In this document: one piece after another, positions 1 to 8,428 of the stretch
Layout: the number at the start of each line of letters is the position of its first letter
Position numbering within the stretch: position 1 is the stretch's first letter
Assembly: GCF_005405925.1 (NCBI RefSeq)
Contig: NZ_BJHV01000001.1
Coordinates: 8,308,001 to 8,372,000 of the forward strand
DNA: 64,000 nucleotides
Reading direction: 5' to 3'
Source: Streptomyces antimycoticus
GTDB lineage: Bacteria; Actinomycetota; Actinomycetes; Streptomycetales; Streptomycetaceae
The notes under the pieces: generated by a model
The model's database searches: none
The model's input: only the letters and a program-made list of their open reading frames with translations
Told to the model about the DNA's origin: nothing
Position numbers and translations under genes: made by a program

Positions 1-188
1 GAGATGCCGAGCACGTCCCGACCTCGCTGCGCGACGCCGCCGAGCTGTGGCGGAACAGCCCCATAGCGCGGGCCGCCTTCGGCGACGAGGTGGTCGAGCA
101 CTACCTCAACATGGCGCGCGTCGAGCAGGACGCCTACGACACCGCCGTCACGGACTGGGAGCGCTTCCGGTCCTTCGAGCGCATGTGA
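1..188 (+). CDS. Glutamine synthetase family protein, C-terminal end (partial)
   Basis: The open frame runs in from the left edge and ends at TGA 186-188. About 61 residues are visible, including AELWRNSPIARAAFGDEVVEHY and a WERFRSFERM terminus, the C-terminal helical region of GS-fold ligases of the GlnA3/GlnA4 gamma-glutamyl-amine type. The following aldehyde dehydrogenase and short-chain dehydrogenase fit a gamma-glutamylated amine catabolic cluster; in S. coelicolor I recall a GlnA4 gamma-glutamylethanolamide synthetase in this position. Substrate cannot be decided because the catalytic part lies outside the window. Confidence 0.8.
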   Translation, partial: DAEHVPTSLRDAAELWRNSPIARAAFGDEVVEHYLNMARVEQDAYDTAVTDWERFRSFERM

Positions 189-199
189 GGAACCACCGA

Positions 200-1593
200 G
201 TGAGCAACGAACCCTCCCACCAGCACCCCCACGAACACCAGATCCTCAACCCGGCCACCGAGGAGGTCATCGCCACCGTCCCCGCCGCCACCCCGGGGGA
301 TGTGGCCGCCGCCGTCGCCCGCGCCACCGAGGCGCAGCGCGGCTGGGCCGGGCTCGCGCCCGCCGACCGCGCCCGGCTGCTGCGCCGCTTCGCCGCCGTC
401 GTGGACGACCACATCGAGGAGCTCGCGGCGCTGGAGGTCCGCGAGGCGGGCCACCCGATCGGCAACGCCCGCTGGGAGGCGGGCAACGTGCGCGATCTGC
501 TCGACTACGCGGCCGGGGGGCGGAGCGGCTGAGCGGCGCCCAGATCCCGGTGGCCGGCGGGCTGAACGTCACCTTCCATGAGCCGCTCGGCGTGGTCGCG
601 GTCATCGCACCGTGGAACTTCCCCATGCCGATCGCCGCCTGGGGCACCGCGCCCGCCCTGGCCGCCGGGAACGCCGTGGTCCTCAAACCGGCCGAGACCA
701 CCCCGCTCACCGCGCTCCGGCTGGCCGAACTCGCCCTGGAGGCGGGCCTTCCCGAGGGGCTCTTCCAGGTGCTGCCCGGGGCCGGGCCGGTCGCGGGCGC
801 CGCGCTGGTCGAGCACCCCGGCGTCGCCAAGGTCGTCTTCACCGGCTCCACGGCCGTCGGCAAGGGGATCATGGCCAAATGCGCGGAGGGGGTGAAGAGG
901 GTGACCCTCGAACTCGGCGGCAAGAGCCCGAACATCGTCTTCGCCGACGCCGACATCGAGCGCGCGGCGGCCGCGGCCCCCGGCTCCTTCCTGGACAACA
1001 CCGGCCAGGACTGCTGCGCCCGCAGCCGCATCCTGGTCCAGCGCGGCGTCTACGACCGGTTCATGGAGCTGCTGGCGCCCGCCGTGACCTCCTTCGCGGT
1101 CGGCGACCCGGCCGACCCCGCCACCGCGATGGGCCCGCTGATCTCGGCCGCCCAGCGGGAGCGCGTACGGTCCTACGTACCCGAGGACGCGCCCGCCGCG
1201 ATCCGTGGTGAGGCCCCGAAGGGCAAGGGGTTCTGGTACCCGGCCACCGTGCTGGAGGCCACCGGCCAAGGGGACCGCGCCGCCGTGGAGGAGATCTTCG
1301 GCCCCGTCGCCGTCGTCCTGCCCTTCGAGGACGAGGCCGACGCCGTACGGCTGGCCAATGCCACCGACTACGGCCTGTCCGGTTCGATCTGGACCCGCGA
1401 CGTGGGCCGCGCGGTCCGGGTCTCGCGCGCCGTCGCCGCCGGGAACCTGTCCGTCAACTCGCACAGCAGCGTGCGGTACGCCACCCCCTTCGGCGGCTAC
1501 AAGCAGTCCGGCCTGGGCCGGGAGCTGGGCCCAGACGCCCTTACCGCCTTCACCGAGACCAAGAACGTCTTCATCAGCACCGAGGAGCAGTGA
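200..1593 (+). pseudogene. Aldehyde dehydrogenase, frameshifted
   Basis: NAD(P)-dependent aldehyde oxidation. The N-terminal part (GTG at 200, 11 nt after the upstream stop) runs to about 520 in one frame. The rest, with APWNFP, the ELGGKSPN segment and the catalytic cysteine in NTGQDCC, continues in another frame to 1593. The two halves join into one family-length protein (about 464 aa) if one G is added to the G6 run at 515-520, restoring a G-G-A-E-R-L-S-G-A-Q junction. As given, translation stops at 530-532. All family motifs are intact, so either a homopolymer sequencing error or a very recent mutation. It is followed after 1 nt by a short-chain dehydrogenase, probably one operon. Confidence 0.85.
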
Positions 1594-1594
1594 C

Positions 1595-2377
1595 GTGACC
1601 GAGACCCCCGTGTGCCGCCGTCTGGTGGGCCGTACCGCCGTCGTCACCGGAGCGGGCAGCGGCATCGGCCTGGCCACCGCGCGCCGCCTGGCCTCCGAGG
1701 GCGCGCAGGTCGTCTGCGCCGATATCGACGAGAGCGCGGGCAAGGCCGCGGCCGACGAGGTCGGCGGGCTCTTCGTCCGGGTGGATGTGACCGACCCCGA
1801 GGAGGTCGAGGCGCTCTTCAAGACCGCCTTCGACACCTACGGTTCGGTGGACATCGCCTTCAACAACGCCGGTATCTCGCCGCCCGACGACGACTCGATC
1901 CTCACCACCGGACTGGACGCCTGGAAGCGCGTCCAGGAGGTCAACCTCACCTCCGTCTATCTGTGCTGCAAGGCCGCGCTGCCCTATATGCGGCGGCAGG
2001 GCAGGGGCTCCATCATCAACACCGCCTCCTTCGTGGCCGTGATGGGCGCCGCCACCTCGCAGATCAGCTATACCGCCTCCAAGGGCGGGGTGCTCGCCAT
2101 GTCGCGCGAACTGGGCGTGCAGTTCGCCCGCGAGGGCATCCGGGTCAACGCGCTGTGCCCGGGGCCGGTCAACACCCCGCTGCTGAAAGAGCTGTTCGCC
2201 AAGGACCCGGAGCGGGCCCAGCGCCGGCTGGTCCATGTGCCGGTGGGCCGGTTCGCCGAACCGGAGGAGATCGCCTCCGCCGTGGCCTTCCTGGCCAGCG
2301 ATGACGCCTCGTTCGTCAACGCCGCCGAGTTCCTCGTGGACGGCGGGATCGCCGGGGCATATGTCACCCCGTTGTAG
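1595..2377 (+). CDS. Short-chain dehydrogenase/reductase (classical SDR)
   Basis: Cytosolic NAD(P)-dependent oxidoreductase of 260 aa, the usual SDR length. Seen: the TGAGSGIG cofactor motif near residue 19, NNAG near 90, the catalytic serine region IINTASF, and the active-site YTASK. The acidic residue in VVCADID after beta-2 favours NAD over NADP. GTG start 1 nt after the aldehyde dehydrogenase stop suggests translational coupling. The neighbourhood (GS-family ligase, aldehyde dehydrogenase) suggests a step in amine or amino-alcohol catabolism, but the substrate cannot be read from sequence. Confidence 0.88.
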   Translation: MTETPVCRRLVGRTAVVTGAGSGIGLATARRLASEGAQVVCADIDESAGKAAADEVGGLFVRVDVTDPEEVEALFKTAFDTYGSVDIAFNNAGISPPDDDSILTTGLDAWKRVQEVNLTSVYLCCKAALPYMRRQGRGSIINTASFVAVMGAATSQISYTASKGGVLAMSRELGVQFAREGIRVNALCPGPVNTPLLKELFAKDPERAQRRLVHVPVGRFAEPEEIASAVAFLASDDASFVNAAEFLVDGGIAGAYVTPL

Positions 2378-2439
2378 TCCTGTGCGCAGTCCCGCCATCC
2401 GCGGTGTACGGACCGCACCCCTGGCCATAGGCTGACCGT

Positions 2440-3414
2440 GTGACCATGAACACGCCCCCCGGCTGGTACCCCGATCCCGGCTACGCAGGTAACGGCCCCG
2501 CCATGGAACGGTGGTGGGACGGTTCCGCCTGGACCGAGTACACCCGCGATGCCTCGGGCGCCACGGACCCGGCCTTCGGCCCGCCGCCGATGCCGCCCTA
2601 CCTGCCAGGGCGGCAGGGCGGCCACGGCCGGGGCCGCGGTCCGAGGATCGCGGCGGTCGCGGCCGCCGCCGGTGTCGTGGTCGCCGCGATCGTCGGTGGC
2701 ATCGTGCTGCTGGGCGACGGCGGCGACGGCGGTGGTGGCAACGCCCAGACCGGGCCCGCCGCCCCCAGCGACTCCACTCCGCCGGACGGCGGCGACCCGG
2801 CTCCGGACCTCCCCGCCCCGGACAGCCCCTCGGACGGGCCCACCGGCGCTCCCACCGCACCGCCCAGCTACGACCCGGACACCGCCCCGGACCCCGGCAA
2901 CGGCATCAGCCTGCCGGTGCTCAGCGGCTGGCAGGCGGGGCGCAGCAGCTCCGGCGGCGCGGGCGTCACCACCTCCCGCTACCCCTGCCCGGGCGACCCG
3001 TCCACCGAATGTGTGCGCGGCGGCGCCTTCTCCCGGACCGCCCAGGGCTACAAGGCCACCTCCGCCAAGGGCATAGCCAAGGAGGACATCGCGCAGAACG
3101 CCGAGGAGTCCTACGGCACCGACGGGGACAGCGACCGTAAGGCGTACGGCGGGATCACCTCCCACAAGGAGCTGAAGGAGTCGGCGGTCGAGGTCGCGGG
3201 CGGCAAGGGCTATCTGGTCCGCTGGAAGGTGGTGACGAAGAAGGGCGACGACGGCATCGTCCAGTCGCTGGCCTTCCCGTCGCCCACCATGCCGAACACG
3301 ATGGTCGTGGTGCGCTTCGGGTTCGACCAGAGCGACAAGGCGCCGCCGCTCAGCGACATGGACAAGATCGTCAAGGGCATCGAGGCGCTGGCGGGCGACG
3401 GCCGGTCCATCTAG
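2440..3414 (+). CDS. DUF2510 domain membrane protein
   Basis: 324 aa from GTG 2440 (ATG at 2446 also possible). Residues about 5-35 form a DUF2510 module (PPGWYPDPG ... RWWDGSAWTEY), a short Trp/Gly-rich motif common on actinobacterial membrane proteins. A single transmembrane helix follows near residues 69-92, then a Pro/Asp/Ser-rich linker and a ~180-aa extracytoplasmic domain with two cysteines, of no family I recognise. The N-terminus is predicted cytoplasmic. The last codons lie inside a 20-bp tandem repeat that contains the stop codon. Function unknown. Confidence 0.8.
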   Translation: MTMNTPPGWYPDPGYAGNGPAMERWWDGSAWTEYTRDASGATDPAFGPPPMPPYLPGRQGGHGRGRGPRIAAVAAAAGVVVAAIVGGIVLLGDGGDGGGGNAQTGPAAPSDSTPPDGGDPAPDLPAPDSPSDGPTGAPTAPPSYDPDTAPDPGNGISLPVLSGWQAGRSSSGGAGVTTSRYPCPGDPSTECVRGGAFSRTAQGYKATSAKGIAKEDIAQNAEESYGTDGDSDRKAYGGITSHKELKESAVEVAGGKGYLVRWKVVTKKGDDGIVQSLAFPSPTMPNTMVVVRFGFDQSDKAPPLSDMDKIVKGIEALAGDGRSI

Positions 3415-3588
3415 GCGCTCGCCGGTCCATCTCGGCGCTCGCTGGTCCATCTCGGCGCGTCGCCGGTCCGGCCAGGCCGAAGTCGGCGGTCGGTTCAGGC
3501 GCGTTGCCGGTCCGGCCAGGCCGAAGTCGGCGTCGGTCCAGGCGCGTTGCCGGTCCGGCCAGGCCGAAGTCGGCGGTCCGTCCGGGCC
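3401..3588 (+). repeat. Two consecutive tandem repeats at the 3' end of the DUF2510 gene
   Basis: Three 20-bp units begin at 3401, 3421 and 3441 (unit gccggtccatctcggcgctc). The first contains the TAG stop of the DUF2510 gene; in the next two that triplet reads TCG. They pass directly into a second array with units starting at 3462, 3506 and 3549 (about 43-44 bp, sharing the gccggtcc opening). The array ends just before the convergent gene's stop at 3604. No terminator hairpin was recognised here. Confidence 0.9.
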
Positions 3589-3603
3589 AAAGGGGCCTGC
3601 GGG

Positions 3604-4800
3604 TCAGAGGAACGTTCTGCCCTCGCCCCGGTACGTCGGCGCGTCGGCCACCACCCGGTCGCCTTCGATCAGCCGCAGCGTGTCGAACCGCTCGCACAGC
3701 TCACCGGCCTTGGCGTGCCGGAACCAGACCTTGTCGCCGATCAGCAGATCGTCGGCGGCCGTGCCCAGCAGCGGGGTCTGCACCTCGCCCGGCCCCTCCA
3801 TCGAGTCGTACACCAGCCCCTCCGGCAGATACGGCACCGGCAGCCGGTCCCGGCCCGGCGCGCCCGACGCCGGATAGCCGCCGCCGAGCACCGTCACCAC
3901 GCCCACCCCGGGCCGGCGCACCACCGGCTGGGCGAACAGGGCCGCCGGGCGGCCGTGGAAGGAGGTGTAGTGATCGAAGAGGCGCGGCTGGTAGAGCCCG
4001 GACCCGGCGGCGATCTCGGTCACCGCGTCCTCCGCGGCGGTGTGCTGCACACTGCCCGTACCGCCGCCGTTGACGAACTCCAGGTCCGCCACCGCCCGCA
4101 CCGCCCGCACGACCGCGGCCCGGCGCGCCGCGAGCTCCCGGCGGGCCACGGACTGCATCAGCCGCACCGCGCGCGAGCGCAGCGGACTGCCCGGCACCGC
4201 GTCGCCCACGCCCGCGACATGCCCCTCGTACGCCATCAGCCCGACCAGCCGGAAGCCGGGGCGGCGGTCGATCGCCCGCGCCAGCTCGGCCAGTTGCTCG
4301 GGTTCGCGCAGCGGTGAGCGCAGCGCCCCGACCCGCACCCGCCCGCCGAGCATCCGCAGCGAGGTGTCCAACTCCAGGCAGACCCGGACCTCTTCGGTCC
4401 CGGCGCGAACGCTGTCGATCAGATCGAGCTGGGTGAGGTCGTCCACCATGACCGTCACGGCCTCGGCCAGCTTGGGGTCGCTGGTCAGGGTGGCGAAGCC
4501 GTCCCGATCGGTGGAGGGATAGGCGAGCAGGACGTCGTCGAACCCCTCGCGCGCCAGCCACAGCGACTCCGGCAGCGTGAAGCTCATGATCCCGGCGAAG
4601 CCGTCCCGTGCCAGCACCCGTTCCAACAGCGCCCGGCAGCGCACCGATTTGCTGGCGACGCGGATCGGTTTGCCTCCCGCCCGGTGGACCAGATCCCGGG
4701 CGTTGTCGTCGAAGGCTCCCAGGTCGACAATCGCCACGGGCGCTTCGAGATGGGCGGTGGCCCGGTCGTACCGGGCCCGGTCAGCGGCGGCAGCGGGCAT
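3604..4800 (-). CDS. PLP-dependent alanine-racemase-fold enzyme (amino acid deaminase/aldolase type)
   Basis: 398 aa if started at ATG 4800; ATG 4824 (8 aa longer) is equally possible and neither has a strong ribosome site. The N-terminal PLP barrel carries the motif PIRVASKSVRCRAL with the Schiff-base lysine, as in alanine racemase and D-threonine aldolase families. The C-terminal region has FVNGGGTGS, GSGLYQPRLFDHY and GDKVWFRHAKAGELCERF, with the conserved metal-site-like His/Cys residues of the D-threonine aldolase group. Probably acts on a D-amino or beta-hydroxy amino acid. Convergent with the DUF2510 gene. Confidence 0.75.
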   Translation of the reverse strand: MPAAAADRARYDRATAHLEAPVAIVDLGAFDDNARDLVHRAGGKPIRVASKSVRCRALLERVLARDGFAGIMSFTLPESLWLAREGFDDVLLAYPSTDRDGFATLTSDPKLAEAVTVMVDDLTQLDLIDSVRAGTEEVRVCLELDTSLRMLGGRVRVGALRSPLREPEQLAELARAIDRRPGFRLVGLMAYEGHVAGVGDAVPGSPLRSRAVRLMQSVARRELAARRAAVVRAVRAVADLEFVNGGGTGSVQHTAAEDAVTEIAAGSGLYQPRLFDHYTSFHGRPAALFAQPVVRRPGVGVVTVLGGGYPASGAPGRDRLPVPYLPEGLVYDSMEGPGEVQTPLLGTAADDLLIGDKVWFRHAKAGELCERFDTLRLIEGDRVVADAPTYRGEGRTFL

Positions 4801-5012
4801 GGACGCAGCTTGCCAGACCGCCATTACCACTGGGTAGAGGGCGGCCGGTGCGCAGGGCGCCCGGCTGCCCGTAGAGTGTCGCGCACGCCACGACCGGCAG
4901 GTCAGCGGCGTGTTGTCCGTATACGGGCCCGCCTGCCCGAAAGGCGGTGGGTGGTGCGGCGAACCGGACGGAGCCAGGTGAAACAGGTGTCGACGGCTGC
5001 GAGGGGGTGCAG

Positions 5013-6053
5013 GTGAGCACCGACGCGGAACAGGCGCACTCACCCCACAACACGCCCCCACCACGCCCCGCACATCCCCCGCGCACGGCGCCCGCGCAGC
5101 CTTCCGCGCCCCCGCCGCGCCCCACCGCCCCGCCCGGCTTCACCCCGGATCCGGACACCCCCATCCTCGGCGTACGGGCGAAGGTCCCGTTCCCCAGGGG
5201 CACCGCCGGGGCGTCCGGCACCCGGGTGCCCCCACGCCCCTTGGCACCGCCGCGCACCGAAGGGCTCTTCGCGGACGGCGGTCGGCGCGGCCGGCGCCGT
5301 CCGCCCAGCCGTACGGCGGCCGCCGCCGCCAGTCTCGTCCTCGGCCTCGGGCTGCTCGGCGGCGCGGCGGCCGGGAGCTGGCTGGGCGAGGACCCCGACG
5401 CCCCGCCGTCCACCGCCGACACCTACGCCCACGCCCGCTCCGCCTGGCACAGCGTCCCCGTGGACGACCTCTTCCCGCGCACCCTGCGGGGCAAGGGCGA
5501 GGGCCCCGGCGGCGCCGACCGCCTCTGGACCCGAATAGCCGTCGCCCCGGACAGCAGCTGCGGCGGCGGATTCGATCCGCTGCTCGCCAAGGCGCTGGCC
5601 CCGGTGGGCTGCAAGCGGCTGGTGCGCGCCACGTACACCGACGCCACCAGCACCAGCGTCACCACCGTCGGGTTGCTGGTCACCACCTCCGGGCCCACCG
5701 GGATGCGGGCACTGCACCAGCGCTTCATGACCGAGAAGCTGGACGAGCGCACCGATCTGATGCCCCGCGCGTACGCCGCCAAGGGCACCGCGGCGGCCGG
5801 GTTCGGCGACGACCAGCGCGCGAGCTGGCGAATCCGGATCCTCACCGACGCCCCCGTCGTCCTCTACACCGTCAGCGGCTTCGCCGACGGCCGTAAGGTC
5901 ACCGACCCGCAGTCGGCGGGCGAGGCGACCCAGCGGGGCGCCACCTCGGCCCCCGCGCAGTCGGGCCTCGGCAACGACGCCCGAAGCATCGCCGACGCGA
6001 TCGAGGCCATATTCCGCCGGGCCCTGTCCACCGTCACGGAGACCACGTCATGA
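5013..6053 (+). CDS. Proline-rich single-pass membrane protein paired with a mycosin
   Basis: 346 aa from GTG 5013, chosen for the purine-rich gaggggg 5 nt upstream and because the N-terminus is low-complexity Pro/Thr. Residues 1-100 are a Pro- and Arg-rich cytoplasmic tail, 101-122 one transmembrane helix, and the rest an extracytoplasmic domain with two cysteines (CGGGFDPLL and GCKRLV). The stop overlaps the start of the mycosin gene by 4 nt (ATGA), so the pair is co-translated. In actinobacteria such proteins accompany type VII secretion proteases; a specific role is inference. No other ESX gene is in the window. Confidence 0.7.
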   Translation: MSTDAEQAHSPHNTPPPRPAHPPRTAPAQPSAPPPRPTAPPGFTPDPDTPILGVRAKVPFPRGTAGASGTRVPPRPLAPPRTEGLFADGGRRGRRRPPSRTAAAAASLVLGLGLLGGAAAGSWLGEDPDAPPSTADTYAHARSAWHSVPVDDLFPRTLRGKGEGPGGADRLWTRIAVAPDSSCGGGFDPLLAKALAPVGCKRLVRATYTDATSTSVTTVGLLVTTSGPTGMRALHQRFMTEKLDERTDLMPRAYAAKGTAAAGFGDDQRASWRIRILTDAPVVLYTVSGFADGRKVTDPQSAGEATQRGATSAPAQSGLGNDARSIADAIEAIFRRALSTVTETTS

Positions 6054-7267
6054 GCGGGATCGGCCGGCGCCTCGCGGTGGCCCTCGCCGCCGCCGGGCTG
6101 ACCCTGGTGACCGCCGCACCCGCGGACGCCGACGGCATACAGGCCCAGGAGTGGGCGCTGGACACCCTCCACGTCCAGGAGGCATGGCAGACGACCAAGG
6201 GCTCCGGGGTCACCGTCGCCGTCCTCGACACCGGCGTCGACGACAGCCACCCCGACCTCGAAGGCCAAGTGCTGCCCGGTAGGGACCTCATCGGCTTCGG
6301 CGCCCGGCGCGGCGAACGCGCCTGGGCCCGCCACGGCACCGCTATGGCCGGGATCATCGCAGGTCACGGCCACGGCGCGGCCGGCGGCGAGGGTGTCCTG
6401 GGCGTCGCGCCGAAGGCGCGGATCCTGCCGGTACGGGTGATCCTCGAGGACTCCGACGCCGCCCGTAAGAAGGCCCGTTCGTCCCGTGGCGGCGCGCTCG
6501 CCGCCGGTATCCGCTGGGCCGCCGAACACGGCGCCGACGTCATCAACCTCTCGCTGGGCGACGACAGCGCCTCCGCCCACCCCGAGGCCGCCGAGGACGC
6601 CGCCGTGCAGTACGCGCTGCGCAAGGGCGTGGCCGTGGTCGCCTCCGCGGGCAACGGCGGTGAGAAGGGCGACCGGGTCTCCTACCCGGCCGCCTACCCC
6701 GGGGTGATCGCCGTGACCGCCGTGGACCGCTACGGCTCGCGCGCCGCCTTCTCCACCCGCCGCTGGTACGCCACCGTCTGCGCACCCGGCGTCGACGTGG
6801 TCATCGCCGACCCCGACAAGCGCTACTACGAGGGCTGGGGGACCAGCGCGGCCGCCGCCTTCGTCTCCGGCTCCGTCGCCCTCGTCCGCGCCGCCCACCC
6901 CGAGCTGAGCCCGCGCCAGATCCGGGAACTCCTCACCCGGACCGCCCAGGACGTCCCGGAGGGCGGCCACAGCGACGCCCTCGGCGCGGGCCTGGTGGAC
7001 CCGGCGGCGGCGATCGCCGCGGGCGGCAAGATGAAGCCGGAGGCCCAGCGGCCCGCCGTGGCCTCGTCCCCGGAGCGCTTCTTCGGCGACGGTCCCGGCC
7101 ACGCCCAGGGCGCGCACGACGAGTCCGGCCCCAACGAGATGGCGCTGCTCGCCGGAATCGTCGGCGCGGCCCTGGTGGTCGCCGCCGTCGCCCTATGGCG
7201 CGGCTCGGGCCCCCTACGGGTGCCACCGAGGCTGCGCGCTCTGCTCACGGGGATCCGCGCGCGCTGA
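6050..7267 (+). CDS. Mycosin-type subtilisin-like serine protease (S8)
   Basis: 405 aa. Signal peptide at residues 1-28, then a peptidase S8 domain with the full catalytic triad: Asp60 in VAVLDTGVD, His95 in RHGTAMAG, Ser266 in GTSAAAAFVSG. A transmembrane helix near 363-382 and a short basic tail anchor it, the layout of MycP proteases of type VII (ESX) systems, facing outward. It overlaps the upstream membrane-protein gene by 4 nt. Without the EccC/EccD/EsxAB genes here it is an orphan pair, so a secretion role is inferred only. Diverged copies of the gene's last ~38 bp recur downstream. Confidence 0.88.
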   Translation: MSGIGRRLAVALAAAGLTLVTAAPADADGIQAQEWALDTLHVQEAWQTTKGSGVTVAVLDTGVDDSHPDLEGQVLPGRDLIGFGARRGERAWARHGTAMAGIIAGHGHGAAGGEGVLGVAPKARILPVRVILEDSDAARKKARSSRGGALAAGIRWAAEHGADVINLSLGDDSASAHPEAAEDAAVQYALRKGVAVVASAGNGGEKGDRVSYPAAYPGVIAVTAVDRYGSRAAFSTRRWYATVCAPGVDVVIADPDKRYYEGWGTSAAAAFVSGSVALVRAAHPELSPRQIRELLTRTAQDVPEGGHSDALGAGLVDPAAAIAAGGKMKPEAQRPAVASSPERFFGDGPGHAQGAHDESGPNEMALLAGIVGAALVVAAVALWRGSGPLRVPPRLRALLTGIRAR

Positions 7268-7556
7268 GGCGCGTCCCCGCCGCGTCGTCGGCTCGGGCCC
7301 GGCGCTCATCGCGCTTGCGCGCGGTGCTCCTGGCGATCCGTACGGGCTGAGGCCGGGCGTTGCGTTGGCCTGGGTCGTGTCGGTACCGGGGTGGCCGGTT
7401 GGGGCCCGTTGTGGGCGCTGCTGGCGGGGTTCCGTGCGCTGAGCGGCCCCGGGCGCCGCGTCGTCGGCTCGAGCGCGCCGCGCGCATTGAGGCACCGCGA
7501 TGGTCGTGGGGTTGGGCGTGCTGTGTGGGCGCTCGCCGGGTTCCGTAGGGCGTCGG
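7232..7556 (+). repeat. Diverged copies of the mycosin 3' end; 335-bp geneless stretch
   Basis: Between 7268 and 7602 there is no credible gene. The terminal segment of the mycosin gene at 7232-7270 (encoding LRALLTGIRAR then TGA) is followed by similar segments at 7315-7353, 7409-7446 and 7521-7556. All share a gcgctgctggcgg-like core then tccgt, and the first two copies still end in CTGAG. The shorter motif cgtcgtcggctcg also recurs (about 7282 and 7463). The copies are degenerate, so the relation is judged by eye. Confidence 0.5.
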
Positions 7557-7602
7557 GCCGGGCCCCACGGTTGGAGTCGGCTGGGCCATTGCGGCGTGCC
7601 GC

Positions 7603-8367
7603 TTACTGGAATCGGTAGGTGCGGGCCGTCGCCACGGCCGTGCGTGCCGCCCTCTCGACCAGCGCCACCCCGCTGTCCATGTCCGCGCTGCCCTCGGACA
7701 GCACCGCGACCAGAAAGGCGCGCCCGTCCGCCGACACCTCGCCGAGGCTGTTGACGACCCACAGCCCGGTGGCATCGCGGGGCATCCAGCCGTTCTTCAG
7801 CCGAGTCCCGGAGCCGTCCCCGTCGGCGGCGGCGGAGACTCCCCAGCTCTGGCGGCCGACGACGCGCCCCATCAGCGCCCGTAGATACGTCCGCGCGCGA
7901 CCGCTCAGCGCCGAGTCGTCCGAGAAGATCGCGCGCAGCAGGGTCAGCTGGTCGGCGGCGGTGGTCAGGGTGACCCCCCAGCTCCCTCCGCTCCCGGCAC
8001 GCGTCGCGGTCAGGCCGAGCCGCTGGTGCGCGGCGTCGAGCCCGGCGGCACCGCCGATCGTCCGCCACAGCGCGGTCGCCGCGTCGTTGTCGCTCTGCTC
8101 GATCATCACGGCCGCATGCGACCGCTCCTGGGCGGTCAGCGGTCGCCCCTCGCCCTCCGCCCTCAGCAGCAGCGCCGCGAGAATGCCCACCTTGACGATG
8201 CTCGCCGTGGCATACGAGCCGTCGCCATGGACCCCGCTCGTCCCCGAGCGGGTGTCCAGGACGGCGACGGAAAAGTCCGCGCCGGAGCCCTGGGCGACGG
8301 GGCCGAGCGCGTCGGCGAGTGCCGCGCTCAGCCCCTGCTCCGTCACGTCGTCCGCCATCCGCTCCAC
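7603..8367 (-). CDS. Class A beta-lactamase-fold serine hydrolase
   Basis: 254 aa from GTG 8367 (ATG 8358 possible). Penicillin-binding/beta-lactamase fold: nucleophile SxxK as SIVK at residues 56-59, SDN at 92-94, and a KNG in place of the KTG triad near residue 190. The general-base Glu of true class A enzymes is not evident. There is no signal peptide or lipobox, so it looks cytoplasmic and is more likely an esterase/peptidase-like relative than a resistance beta-lactamase. Divergent from the SseB-family gene, 61 bp between starts. Confidence 0.75.
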   Translation of the reverse strand: MERMADDVTEQGLSAALADALGPVAQGSGADFSVAVLDTRSGTSGVHGDGSYATASIVKVGILAALLLRAEGEGRPLTAQERSHAAVMIEQSDNDAATALWRTIGGAAGLDAAHQRLGLTATRAGSGGSWGVTLTTAADQLTLLRAIFSDDSALSGRARTYLRALMGRVVGRQSWGVSAAADGDGSGTRLKNGWMPRDATGLWVVNSLGEVSADGRAFLVAVLSEGSADMDSGVALVERAARTAVATARTYRFQ

Positions 8368-8428
8368 GCCGCCTCCCGCTCCGCCGCCCGCCGCGTCCGG
8401 TTCTCCCTGCCCTCGATACCCTCATGGC

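Noticed and set aside
7603..8367. Antibiotic-resistance beta-lactamase
   Set aside because: SxxK and SDN are present, but there is KNG in place of KTG, no evident general-base Glu and no signal peptide. Called only as a beta-lactamase-fold hydrolase.
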